In this document: positions 46,312 to 54,683 of the stretch, piece after piece
Layout: each line of letters opens with the position of its first letter
Position numbering within the stretch: position 1 is the stretch's first letter
DNA from: a virus
Length of the DNA: 64,000 nt
Reading direction: 5' to 3' (one strand)
IMG/VR virus record: IMGVR_UViG_3300021963_000062
Location: 1-64,000 of that record
Notes under the pieces: model-generated
Databases searched by the model: none
What the model was told of the DNA's origin: nothing
What the model saw: only the letters and a program-made list of their open reading frames with translations
Translations under genes and position numbers: made by a program

Positions 46312-46380
46312 CCCCGCACCCTTAGCGGGGATATGAGAGACGGATTGGTAACCCTGCCTAGTCTCGGTCAAGCGGCAGGG
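46312..46380 (-). other. Two GC-rich hairpins in the psbA leader
   Basis: CCCTGCC/GGCAGGG (46352-46358 with 46374-46380) and CCCCGC/GCGGGG (46312-46317 with 46325-46330). Both lie in the transcribed leader between the promoter at 46431 and the psbA ATG. Neither is followed by a T-run, so they are not terminators. They could stabilise the mRNA or be a processed small RNA. Confidence 0.6.
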
Positions 46381-46425
46381 AATACAATGTTACAGAAGAT
46401 GAAAATCTCTTAACATTTGTTTACC

Positions 46426-46459
46426 TATTTATCATACCATGCGGTAAACCGACTGTCAA
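46426..46459 (-). promoter_or_regulatory. psbA: psbA promoter: sigma-70-like plus late-type motif
   Basis: TTGACA (46454-46459), 17-base spacer, TATGAT (46431-46436); GATAAATA (46426-46433) overlaps the -10. The combination would allow early transcription by host polymerase and continued late transcription. Confidence 0.7.
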
Positions 46460-46462
46460 GCC

Positions 46463-47437
46463 CTATTCGAGGATGTCAAACCAATGGTCAATCATCTCAT
46501 CAATCATTGATTCAAAAGTATATTTTGGTTTCCATCCCAAAATATTTCTTACTTCCGATGAATCTCCTCGAAGATAATTAACTTCTTCTTTTCTTAAATA
46601 TTTTTCATTTTGGATAATGTGATCTTTATAGTTTAACCCAAGAGAATTAAAAGTATATTCACATAAATCCCTAACACTTCTTGTTTGTCCTGTAGATACA
46701 ACCCAATCTCTGGGCTCAGGATAATTCAAAATAAGGTGCATTGCTCTTACATAATCATAAGAATGGCCCCAATCCCTATATGAATCCAAATTACCCAATT
46801 CCAATTTATCTCTTATGCCTAATTTAATTTCTACAGCACCTTTTACAACTTTATTAGTTACAAAGTTTGTTCCTCTTCTTGGTGATTCGTGGTTAAATAA
46901 AATTCCATTACAAGCATGAAGTTTATATCCTTCACGATAATGTCTAGTTAAATTAAACCCCATTACTTTTGAACATCCATAGGGGCTTACAGGTCTCATA
47001 GGAGTTTCAAGTCGTTGAAAGTTATCATTATCAATACTGTTTCCAAACATTTCAGAGGAACTTGCTTGATAAAACTTTGCATGTGGAACTTTTGTTCTTA
47101 AAGCCTCAAGTACATTAAGAACTCCTAAAGAATTTGTTTTAATTGTAAATGAAGGTACATCAAAACTAACTCTTACATGACTCATTGCAGCAAGATTATA
47201 AACTTCATCTGGTTGAACCTCTTCAATTATTCTATACAAAGAGTGTTCATCTAATAAGTCTCCATAATGTCCATTAATATGATTGTCAAAAATATGATCA
47301 ATTCTTTCTGTCTGATTTTCAGCAACAGACAATCTACGAACTATTCCATGAACTTCATAACCAAGTTCGATTAAATGTTCGGATAGATAACTTCCATCTT
47401 GACCAGTAATGCCAGTAATTAAAGCAACTTTACTCAT
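46463..47437 (-). CDS. gmd: GDP-mannose 4,6-dehydratase
   Basis: 324 residues of the extended SDR type: GITGQDGSYLSEHLI (NADP-binding), YQASSSEMFG, the catalytic SPYGCSKVMGFNLTRHYREG (Tyr/Lys) and NHESPRRGTNFVTNK. Slightly shorter than cellular Gmd (about 350-370), the C-terminus being trimmed. It makes GDP-4-keto-6-deoxymannose, precursor of GDP-fucose, perosamine or, via ColD, colitose. It is four bases downstream of the cupin gene. Confidence 0.93.
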   Translation of the reverse strand: MSKVALITGITGQDGSYLSEHLIELGYEVHGIVRRLSVAENQTERIDHIFDNHINGHYGDLLDEHSLYRIIEEVQPDEVYNLAAMSHVRVSFDVPSFTIKTNSLGVLNVLEALRTKVPHAKFYQASSSEMFGNSIDNDNFQRLETPMRPVSPYGCSKVMGFNLTRHYREGYKLHACNGILFNHESPRRGTNFVTNKVVKGAVEIKLGIRDKLELGNLDSYRDWGHSYDYVRAMHLILNYPEPRDWVVSTGQTRSVRDLCEYTFNSLGLNYKDHIIQNEKYLRKEEVNYLRGDSSEVRNILGWKPKYTFESMIDEMIDHWFDILE

Positions 47438-47844
47438 AAAAATACTTTATCATTTTCAATTCCAGTGTATGGGCCAGTTTTATATTCATAAACAATAGTA
47501 TCATCCTCAAGAATTTTATATGTATGACCACCCTCAAATGTCATGGAACAATCACCAGAATTTATTACTTCTTCTGTTAAGAGTTTGCCGTCAATATCAT
47601 ACAAATAAACTCTTACAGACCCTTTAATAATAACCCAAGATTCCTGTGCGATTATTTTTTCAGTAGGAGAATCTTTCCAAATATGTTGATGTGGTTTAAA
47701 AGTCTTATCTTTTTCCAATCTAAGAGTAGCCAACTGAAGAAATTGATTCTCTGGAGCAACGTTTGTTCTTTCTACTATGTCGGATACTCTATTAATAATA
47801 TGAAGTAGTTTCTCTGGATGTTTTTTAGAATAGATACGTTTCAT
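47434..47844 (-). CDS. Cupin protein of sugar-biosynthesis type (WbuC-like)
   Basis: 136 residues from ATG 47844. This start is chosen because the promoter at 47872-47900 would put the transcript start near 47865, after the alternative start at 47871. Core: FKPHQHIWKDSPTEKIIAQE, SWVIIKGSVRVYLYDIDGKL, GDCSMTFEGGHTYKILEDDT. Similar small cupins accompany O-antigen genes and may act in nucleotide-sugar metabolism. It overlaps gmd by four bases. Confidence 0.75.
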   Translation of the reverse strand: MKRIYSKKHPEKLLHIINRVSDIVERTNVAPENQFLQLATLRLEKDKTFKPHQHIWKDSPTEKIIAQESWVIIKGSVRVYLYDIDGKLLTEEVINSGDCSMTFEGGHTYKILEDDTIVYEYKTGPYTGIENDKVFL

Positions 47845-47871
47845 GCAGAAAAAATAATCACTAATATACAT

Positions 47872-47900
47872 AGTATATCTATCTTACTATAAAATGTCAA
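47872..47900 (-). promoter_or_regulatory. Sigma-70-like promoter for cupin-gmd operon
   Basis: TTGACA (47895-47900), 17-base spacer, TATACT (47872-47877) on the minus strand. The -35 is part of the first codons of the divergent radical SAM gene. Confidence 0.6.
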
Positions 47901-48733
47901 CCAATCTAATGGATGTAAAATTAGATATACACATAACACATAATTGCAATTTGACCTGCGAAAGTTGTTCCGATTTCACAAACGTTGGTTTAAATTGGAT
48001 GATAACTAAAGATGAATTTGCATCTTGGATAAAAAACTGGAACAAAAGAATTAGTCCAGATCAACTTGAAATATTAGGTGGAGAACCAACATTACATAAG
48101 GATCTAGAAGAATTACTGTACATATCAAGAGAATTATGGGGTTCTGAACAAAAAATAACTTTATACACTAATGGTTTTTTCGTACACCTTCATCCAAATT
48201 TAGGAAAAGTGTTGAGAGAAACTAATATAAATCTTGAAGTTTCAATACACAGTATAGAAAAACATTATTTAAAAAAAATAAAAGATAATATTTTATTACT
48301 GAAGAAATGGAAATCTGAAGGTACTGATATTTTTTTCCTTGATTGTTTTAGTGATTGGAGAAAAATATATAAAGGTCATGGTATTTCAATATTGCCTTAC
48401 GAGGATAATGATCCCGAGTCCAGTTGGAAAAATTGTTTTACATCTCCATGGAAATGTTTTCAATTATATGAAGGAAATCTTTGGAAATGTCCACCAATAA
48501 CATATTTAAAAGAACTGAATAAAAAACATGAAATTTCTAAAAAATGGGATCCATATTTAAAATATGAACCCCTAAAAGCCGATTGTTCTGATGAAGAATT
48601 AATGAAATTTTGGAATAGTGAATGTATAGATATATGTGCTATGTGCCCTGCTAAGAAAATCAACATAGAAGTAAGAAGAGATCCTCTAATGAGTGTTTCG
48701 GAATTAGAAAAGTATTACCAACAAAACACTTAA
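47894..48733 (+). CDS. Radical SAM protein, tandem paralogue A
   Basis: 279 residues: HITHNCNLTCESCSDFTNVG (CxxxCxxC, Cys18/22/25), EILGGEPTLHKDLEELL, a C-terminal region with cysteines (WKNCFTSPWKCFQLYEGNLW, KCPPITYL, SECIDICAMCPAKK) typical of SPASM/auxiliary cluster binding. About 65% of positions match the next gene. The tandem pair stands on the plus strand among minus-strand sugar genes. The substrate is unknown. Confidence 0.75.
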   Translation: MSTNLMDVKLDIHITHNCNLTCESCSDFTNVGLNWMITKDEFASWIKNWNKRISPDQLEILGGEPTLHKDLEELLYISRELWGSEQKITLYTNGFFVHLHPNLGKVLRETNINLEVSIHSIEKHYLKKIKDNILLLKKWKSEGTDIFFLDCFSDWRKIYKGHGISILPYEDNDPESSWKNCFTSPWKCFQLYEGNLWKCPPITYLKELNKKHEISKKWDPYLKYEPLKADCSDEELMKFWNSECIDICAMCPAKKINIEVRRDPLMSVSELEKYYQQNT

Positions 48734-48765
48734 TCGAATATATACTATATCTAAATGAATATAAA

Positions 48766-49680
48766 ATGACTACGAATAAAGATTTAGGCCCCAAAACAAC
48801 TACTCAAGATCCATGGATAATTGCTATTCATATAACTCATAATTGCAATTTAACTTGTGATAGTTGTTCAGACATGACTAATATTGGTCTGAACTGGATG
48901 ATAACTAAAGATGAATTTGTATCTTGGATAAAAAATTGGAATGAAAGAATCAAACCAGATCAATTCCATATATTAGGTGGAGAACCAACATTACATAAGG
49001 ATCTAGAAGAATTCTTATACCTGGCTCGAGAACTATGGGGCCCAGACCAAGAGATCAGATTGATGAGTAATGGATTTTTTGTAGATCGTCATAAAAATTT
49101 AGGAAAAGTTCTTAAGGAAACTAATACATCAATCGATATTGGCCTCCATAGTAAAGAAAAAGATTACTTAGGTAAACTAAAAGATAATATTATATTGATG
49201 AAGAAGTGGAGAAAAGATGAAGGAACAACAGTAAACTTCATGGACTTCACTGAAGAAGGTTCAGGTTGGAATCCAAGTGGTAGAACTTGGAGAAGAATAT
49301 ACAAAGGTTATGGTGCATCAATGTTACCTTATGAAGACAATGATCCAGAATCTAGTTGGGAAAATTGTTGGATGGATGGTGCAAGATGTTTCCAATTATA
49401 TCAAGGAAACCTCTGGAAGTGTCCACCAATAACATACTTATCAGAGGCAAAGAAAAAATATGGTGATCTACTATCGGAAAAGTGGGATCCATATCTTGCA
49501 TACGAACCTTTAAAGCCAGAGTGTTCTGACGAAGAGTTAATGCAATTCTGGAAGAGTGAGTGCCTAAGTATATGTTCCATGTGTCCCGCTAAGCCACATT
49601 ACATAGATAATCTAAAAAATCCTCTTATGAGTGTCTCGCAGTCCGAAAAATACTATCAGTCTACAGAACCAGTAACTTGA
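48766..49680 (+). CDS. Radical SAM protein, tandem paralogue B
   Basis: 304 residues: a longer N-terminus (MTTNKDLGPKTTTQDPWIIA), then HITHNCNLTCDSCSDMTNIG (Cys27/31/34), HILGGEPTLHKDLEEFL and the same Cys-rich C-terminus (ENCWMDGARCFQLYQGNLWK, ECLSICSMCPAKPHY). It has an extra loop of about 15 residues in the middle (EEGSGWNPSGRTWRR). It converges with and overlaps the next minus-strand oxygenase gene by 25 bases. Confidence 0.75.
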   Translation: MTTNKDLGPKTTTQDPWIIAIHITHNCNLTCDSCSDMTNIGLNWMITKDEFVSWIKNWNERIKPDQFHILGGEPTLHKDLEEFLYLARELWGPDQEIRLMSNGFFVDRHKNLGKVLKETNTSIDIGLHSKEKDYLGKLKDNIILMKKWRKDEGTTVNFMDFTEEGSGWNPSGRTWRRIYKGYGASMLPYEDNDPESSWENCWMDGARCFQLYQGNLWKCPPITYLSEAKKKYGDLLSEKWDPYLAYEPLKPECSDEELMQFWKSECLSICSMCPAKPHYIDNLKNPLMSVSQSEKYYQSTEPVT

Positions 49681-50162
49681 ATTGCATATCTATCTCTCAT
49701 ACTAAAATTGTAAAATGCATGTGGTTGGAATCCTCTCCAACCAAAACAATCTCCAGACTTCCATTTACCGAAACAATCATCTTCAATTTGAATAATTTGT
49801 CCAGGAAAACTATCTTCTAACATCAAAATATATCTAACTATCTTTTCGATTTTAACGTCATATATTTTTGTGTAAGTGGAAAGTGGATCAGTATGTACTG
49901 GCAAATATTTTCCTGGTTTAAATAAATTTACAGCTACAGCAACATTGTTCAGAAAATGAAACTTTGGTTTCACATAATCATGTAAAAAAGTTGGCATAGA
50001 ACTTGGTTCTTGACAGTTATATAAAGTCATGTGGTTTTTGTCATGTCCACAACTTATATACTTGTCCACAAGATCATAATCTTTATGGGTTGTGAGAAAA
50101 TAATCCAAATGATAAAATTCGGTTACATCCCATTTTGGTTCTATTCTATATCTTAGTGACAT
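49656..50162 (-). CDS. Aspartyl/asparaginyl-hydroxylase-like 2OG-Fe(II) protein
   Basis: 168 residues with His90-x-Asp92 (LPVHTDPLSTYTKI), distal His148 and Arg158 (GFQPHAFYNFSMRDRYAIQV). This is the Asp/Asn beta-hydroxylase type of jelly-roll. The acceptor may be a small molecule or sugar intermediate of the neighbouring cluster. It overlaps the upstream gene by one base. Confidence 0.8.
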   Translation of the reverse strand: MSLRYRIEPKWDVTEFYHLDYFLTTHKDYDLVDKYISCGHDKNHMTLYNCQEPSSMPTFLHDYVKPKFHFLNNVAVAVNLFKPGKYLPVHTDPLSTYTKIYDVKIEKIVRYILMLEDSFPGQIIQIEDDCFGKWKSGDCFGWRGFQPHAFYNFSMRDRYAIQVTGSVD

Positions 50163-51256
50163 TATGCTGGGGAAAATTCTAAGTACTTTTGAATTAACTC
50201 AAGATCATTTTTATTCCTCAAAACAAGGTACTCATTGGCAAAGTGTAGTTCTACTCCACATTCTAGAGCTAAATTGAGAATAGTATTTCTCCACTTTTTT
50301 TTATCTGGAAGAGAGAATATACTTAACATAACAATTCCATCTGGTTTTCCCTTAATATAACTTTGAAGATTTGGACACCAATCTAGATACTCATTTTCAA
50401 ATTGAGAGTCTGAGTAATTAATTTTGTTTTTTTCACAGTAGTCATCAATAACATTTCTTTGCATAGGCAAAGGAATGTTTTTTGAATATTTACTACTCCA
50501 AGAATCGTATGTAATAAAATGTCTTCCCGTATTGTCTTCAGAAACATCGGAAAGATAATCTCCAGGAAATCTCAACCAAGCTCCAGGAAGTCTCCTAAGA
50601 TACGATTCCCCCTCAATTAAAATTCTCATATCCATACTTACTCTAGTAATATCGGTATTATTATTCACATTTCCATGCATATGTTCTTGAAAAAACAAAT
50701 GACATTGGCCATAATCAAGAGTAACTGGAAAAGAATGTTTGAGACATTCTTCTTCAAATTTTTCTAGAGACCATCTATTGTTTATACACTGTTTGGTAAT
50801 TTTCCTAGAAATTTTTAAGGGAAGTATTTGCATACTATTACTTTCATAACATTTAGTAAAAGGCATCCAAACTGTTCTTAAACCTTTTCCATTTCCAACC
50901 CAAATACCCTGGTGAAAAGCAACTCTACGTGATTTTTTTGATTGATTAGGTTCTACAATTCTTAAAGTTGGATATCGTTGAATTAAATATTTTTTATTAT
51001 CAATTCTCGATGGAATATACTCTTTCATAAATTCATCTACCATTATCATAAATTCTTTTCTAAGTGATGCTTTATGAAAATGTTTTCTAATTAATGGAAG
51101 TTCTTCTGAACTAACTTGGAGATGAAGTTTTTCTAATTCTGTTACTTCTGGTTTTATTTCTTGAATTACGGAAATAGCCCATTCTCTAAATTTAAATTTA
51201 GTACTATCATAATTTAGAGTTTTATTATCCCATTCCAATTGCGTTTTTGTTATCAT
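50162..51256 (-). CDS. 2OG-Fe(II) oxygenase-like / LIC12192-type fusion with HxG metal motif
   Basis: 364 residues. The N-terminal two thirds match the 'sporadic carbohydrate cluster' oxygenase type: RVAFHQGIWVGNGKG, TVWMPFTKCYESNSMQILPL, EHMHGNVNNNTDITRVSMDM (His194, Arg205). The proximal metal motif is His115-Gln-Gly117, not HxD. The last 130 residues (PMQRNVIDDYCEKNKINYSD, KPDGIVMLSIFSLPDKKKWR) resemble the small LIC12192-type proteins of carbohydrate clusters, normally separate genes. Loss of the Asp is also seen in Fe/2OG halogenases. Confidence 0.65.
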   Translation of the reverse strand: MITKTQLEWDNKTLNYDSTKFKFREWAISVIQEIKPEVTELEKLHLQVSSEELPLIRKHFHKASLRKEFMIMVDEFMKEYIPSRIDNKKYLIQRYPTLRIVEPNQSKKSRRVAFHQGIWVGNGKGLRTVWMPFTKCYESNSMQILPLKISRKITKQCINNRWSLEKFEEECLKHSFPVTLDYGQCHLFFQEHMHGNVNNNTDITRVSMDMRILIEGESYLRRLPGAWLRFPGDYLSDVSEDNTGRHFITYDSWSSKYSKNIPLPMQRNVIDDYCEKNKINYSDSQFENEYLDWCPNLQSYIKGKPDGIVMLSIFSLPDKKKWRNTILNLALECGVELHFANEYLVLRNKNDLELIQKYLEFSPA

Positions 51257-51258
51257 AT

Positions 51259-52677
51259 TTAATTAAAAATTTTTACGTTATAAGTCTTTTCCCATTCTAT
51301 CATATTACTATGATCGTTGACAATAGGATATCCTTTAATGTTCAAACTAGTATTTAAAAGGATTGGACAACCGGTTTTATTTTTCCATTGAAATAAAAGA
51401 TCATAAAACTTTGGGTTGTCCTTCTTACTTAAAACCTGAACTCTACTAGTACAATCAACATGTTGTATAGAAGTCAACTCTTTTGATTTACATCTTACAG
51501 CAAACTGCATATACTTATTACCACCTTCAAAATATTCCTTGGCATATTCTTCCAAAACAACTGGTGCAAATGGTCTGAACTTTTGTCTTTTTTTTATCTC
51601 ATTGACTTTATCTTTTATAAAAGGATCTCTAGGATCTGCAATTAAACTTCTATTACCTAAAGCTCTAGGGCCAAATTCCGATTTGCCCCTTGCAATACCA
51701 CAAACTTTTTTATCTAAAAGATAATCAACAATTTCTTCATTTGTAGAGTTATATCCCATATCATATCCAAGATATGGTCCTTTCCAATCAATGTGTTTTT
51801 TCTTATGTGCAAGAACCGATCCAATAGAAGAACCACTATCTCCAGGAGAAGGCATAATCCATATATTATCATAATAATTGTATGCAATTGGATTTGCAGA
51901 ACAATTCAATGCACATCCGCCCATCACTACAAGATTATCAGACTTAACCAAAGATTTAGATTTCTCTAATACATTTTTGAATAAAATTTCATAAACTGAT
52001 TGTGTTCCTGCAGCAATATCAAAATAATCCTCTTCCGTTTTAAGATCCGATCTCCAATTTAAACAACCTTTATGAAGATTATTTTTAAACCTAAGATCTT
52101 CCCCAATAAAATCATCAAAAATATCACAAGTCAATCTACTAGGATCTCCATAAGCAGACATACCCATCAGAATATATTCTTCTTCGTTTGGTTTCAGTCC
52201 GCACCTTTGTGTCATTGCAGAGTACCAAAGTCCGATACTATGTGGATAATTACGTTGAAATTTTAGTTTTAACTTGTTTCCCTGAGCTTCCCAGATTGTG
52301 AGTGTTTGAAATTCACCTATAGCGTCAATAACCACCACGCAACATTCATCAAACTCGCTGGTGAAATAACCAGCACAAGCATGAGTATAGTGATGATCAT
52401 AATACTTGATTGGAACATCAACATACTTTTTGACGTTCTGGATCCAACCCTGGCCCGCAAGAAGTTGTCTAAGTGTTTTCTTATATGGGTTCTCATACCA
52501 ACATACTAGCTCTGGTTTCCCAAACTTTAGTGCATAGTTGATTATGCCATCATTCAACTGAGAATCATTTTTGACGCCACTAAATCTCTCACTTTCACTT
52601 GCAAAAACAAGAGTGTCCTTAACAAAAACCGAAAGTGCAGCATTGTGACTTTCCGATGATATTCCCCAGGTTATCAT
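51259..52677 (-). CDS. O-carbamoyltransferase (NodU/CmcH/TobZ type)
   Basis: 472 residues with all landmarks: ASESERFSGVKND, YYDHHYTHACAGYF (HHxxHA, residues 95-100), VVMGGCALNCSANP, MPSPGDSGSSIGSVL, and SEFGPRALGNRSLIADPRDP, NTSLNIKGYPIVND. The length is somewhat under the usual 550-600. It transfers carbamoyl to a hydroxyl, probably on a deoxysugar made by the cluster. Overlaps the ColD-like gene by four bases. Confidence 0.88.
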   Translation of the reverse strand: MITWGISSESHNAALSVFVKDTLVFASESERFSGVKNDSQLNDGIINYALKFGKPELVCWYENPYKKTLRQLLAGQGWIQNVKKYVDVPIKYYDHHYTHACAGYFTSEFDECCVVVIDAIGEFQTLTIWEAQGNKLKLKFQRNYPHSIGLWYSAMTQRCGLKPNEEEYILMGMSAYGDPSRLTCDIFDDFIGEDLRFKNNLHKGCLNWRSDLKTEEDYFDIAAGTQSVYEILFKNVLEKSKSLVKSDNLVVMGGCALNCSANPIAYNYYDNIWIMPSPGDSGSSIGSVLAHKKKHIDWKGPYLGYDMGYNSTNEEIVDYLLDKKVCGIARGKSEFGPRALGNRSLIADPRDPFIKDKVNEIKKRQKFRPFAPVVLEEYAKEYFEGGNKYMQFAVRCKSKELTSIQHVDCTSRVQVLSKKDNPKFYDLLFQWKNKTGCPILLNTSLNIKGYPIVNDHSNMIEWEKTYNVKIFN

Positions 52678-53843
52678 AAGTCACCAATAATATCTTCCAA
52701 GACTTTGAATCTTTTATTTCCTACTAGATGACTATTTCCAATATAAAGTCCATATTCATGAATAATATCTACATTAAATGGTGCATCACCAACGATAGAA
52801 TAGTTTTTTAAGAATGGTTGTTTAAGTAGATTGCCTGCGACAATAGGTCGATATTCAATTCCATATTCTTCAAATTTTGAGATGAGATTTAAATACGTTT
52901 CTTTCTTTTTGCAAATAAACGGAAGACAAAGGTTACTGCTAGTATTATCTTCCTTAGGAATATAGAATTTATCTGGATATTTTTTAAGTAAAGATAACAG
53001 TCTTTGATAGTTATTTTTTCTAGATTCGATAATAAAATCTATACGTCTGAGTTGGGAACTACCAAGAACTGCACAGATTTCATGATTTCTGAAGTTAAAC
53101 CCGTCAGTTGGAAAAAGAAAACTTGGAGAAATGTTGGGATATTCTTCTTGATATTTTTTAAAGTTTTCTGGAGAAGCTTCTCTGGCAATACCATGACTAC
53201 GTTTCATACGCATCAATTCATATAGTTCCTTATCACAAGTAGAAATCATACCACCTTCAATACTAGTCATATGATGACTGAAATAAAAACTGAATGTGGC
53301 TCCCAGAGAATTCGCACCATGTTTCACACCTTGAGAATTAGATACCCCCTGAGCTTCACAGATATCCTCAAGAATTAGAGCGTCTGGAAAAATTTCCTGA
53401 TATTTATCCAATTCTGCTTCCAATCCAAGAAGGTGAGTAACAAAAATTATTTTGATGTCTGGATGAAGCTCTTTTACTTGTTTTAGTTTTTCGACATCAA
53501 AACTAAGAGAATTTAAATTGATATCTGCAAATACGGGTTCAAATCCAGTTTGCAACACTGGAGAAATATTAGTAGACCAAGTACATGCAGGCACTAATAC
53601 TTTATCTCCGTTTTTCAATCCATACTTTTCTTTCACTGCAGATAAAAGTAGGATGTTTGCGGAACTACCAGAATTTACATAAAGGGAATATTTGGATCCC
53701 AACCATTGATTCCATTCGGATTCAAACTTTCTCACTTTTTCTCCATTAGTAAATCTTTTGGTAGTGAGAATAAATTTAATCATTCTTAGTTTATCGCCCC
53801 AAGTTATGATATCATCCATCAAGGGCCAAATATTTTTAGTCAT
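52674..53843 (-). CDS. ColD-like PLP sugar 3-dehydratase (DegT family, Lys replaced by His)
   Basis: 389 residues, the length of ColD (388). The fold is DegT/DnrJ/EryC1: YVNSGSSANILLLSAV, VPACTWSTNISPV, ILEDICEAQG. At the Schiff-base position it reads SFYFSHHMTSIEGG with His190 instead of Lys, as in ColD (SHHIATMEGG) and RfbH/E1. RPIVAGNLLKQPFL and YGLYIGNSH also match ColD. It should remove the 3-OH of a 4-keto-6-deoxysugar; Gmd supplies GDP-4-keto-6-deoxymannose. Confidence 0.82.
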   Translation of the reverse strand: MTKNIWPLMDDIITWGDKLRMIKFILTTKRFTNGEKVRKFESEWNQWLGSKYSLYVNSGSSANILLLSAVKEKYGLKNGDKVLVPACTWSTNISPVLQTGFEPVFADINLNSLSFDVEKLKQVKELHPDIKIIFVTHLLGLEAELDKYQEIFPDALILEDICEAQGVSNSQGVKHGANSLGATFSFYFSHHMTSIEGGMISTCDKELYELMRMKRSHGIAREASPENFKKYQEEYPNISPSFLFPTDGFNFRNHEICAVLGSSQLRRIDFIIESRKNNYQRLLSLLKKYPDKFYIPKEDNTSSNLCLPFICKKKETYLNLISKFEEYGIEYRPIVAGNLLKQPFLKNYSIVGDAPFNVDIIHEYGLYIGNSHLVGNKRFKVLEDIIGDL

Positions 53844-53858
53844 ATCAATTCAATAAAG

Positions 53859-53883
53859 AAAAAAAGAGGAGGTTTCCCTCCTC
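53859..53883 (-). terminator. Intrinsic terminator after peroxiredoxin gene
   Basis: GAGGAGG/CCTCCTC stem (53866-53872 with 53877-53883), four-base loop, seven T on the minus strand. It separates the ferredoxin-peroxiredoxin block from the ColD-like operon. Confidence 0.85.
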
Positions 53884-53893
53884 AAAATATTTA

Positions 53894-54430
53894 TTAGACT
53901 GCCAGAGATGGAATATTTTGTTTTACGTATTCAAGAACCTTTTCAGGAGAAGACCATTCATAAGGATCGGACTCTGCGTTATCTGTAATACCATCTTCCA
54001 TAAAGATCTGTTCGATCACACCGTCATTGATTACTGCAGCATAACGCCAAGAGCGAGCCGCGAAACCAAGGTTACGTTTCTGAACAAGCATACCCATGGC
54101 AGTAGTGAACTCACCGTTACCATCAGGAATCAGTTTGACTTTCTCAATATTCTGATCTTTAGCCCATGCGTTCATCACAAAGGCATCGTTGACAGACAGA
54201 CAATAGATTTCATCAATACCCTGTTCTGCAAACATATCATAGAATGCTTCGTAACCAGGAAGTTGATAAGCACTACAAGTAGGGGTAAATGCACCAGGAA
54301 GGGCAAACAGAACTACTTTCTTTCCGTTGAAGAGTTCCTCAGTAGAACGAGTCACAAACTCTCCGTCTTCACGGAACATAAAGTCCACTGAAGGGACTAC
54401 AGATTTTTCTTCAGGAGCTAGTTGAGGCAT
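53894..54430 (-). CDS. Peroxiredoxin (Prx5-like)
   Basis: 178 residues: peroxidatic Cys52 in ALPGAFTPTCSAYQLPGY, then DEIYCLSVNDAFVMNAWAKD, GFAARSWRYAAVINDGVIEQ. This is the AhpC/TSA Prx5 type. It would reduce peroxides produced by photosynthetic electron flow during infection, perhaps with the adjacent ferredoxin or glutaredoxin as donor. It overlaps the upstream gene by 20 bases. Confidence 0.9.
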   Translation of the reverse strand: MPQLAPEEKSVVPSVDFMFREDGEFVTRSTEELFNGKKVVLFALPGAFTPTCSAYQLPGYEAFYDMFAEQGIDEIYCLSVNDAFVMNAWAKDQNIEKVKLIPDGNGEFTTAMGMLVQKRNLGFAARSWRYAAVINDGVIEQIFMEDGITDNAESDPYEWSSPEKVLEYVKQNIPSLAV

Positions 54431-54683
54431 GTTTTTGTTTTAATTCAGGATTAGGTTGAGAAGGAACAACAGGGTTCCTAGATTTATTTTTAATAACGAT
54501 GAATGCATCGTTTTGATATGTAACTGTACCAAAAGGTTTAGACCACTTTGGATTACTGTTTGGGTTGGTGGCAGTACCAGTTACACATACTCCACCGATT
54601 TCTACAGCGATTTCATCGCCATATTCCCATCCGAGATTTTGAAGGGCAATAGCAAGTTGTCCTAACCATGCACCTTCACTCAT
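54411..54683 (-). CDS. Hypothetical protein between ferredoxin and peroxiredoxin, 90 aa
   Basis: From ATG 54683, overlapping the ferredoxin TGA (TGATG): [60 protein letters not shown]. The first part is helical, the middle a small beta barrel-like stretch, the tail Pro/Gln-rich. I do not recognise it. Position suggests a redox or photosynthesis-linked function. Confidence 0.55.
   Translation of the reverse strand: MSEGAWLGQLAIALQNLGWEYGDEIAVEIGGVCVTGTATNPNSNPKWSKPFGTVTYQNDAFIVIKNKSRNPVVPSQPNPELKQKHASTSS

Noticed and set aside
54411-54683. NdhS-like (NDH-1 subunit) assignment for the 90-aa protein between petF and peroxiredoxin
   Set aside because: Only size and context agree; the sequence lacks the NdhS core as I know it.
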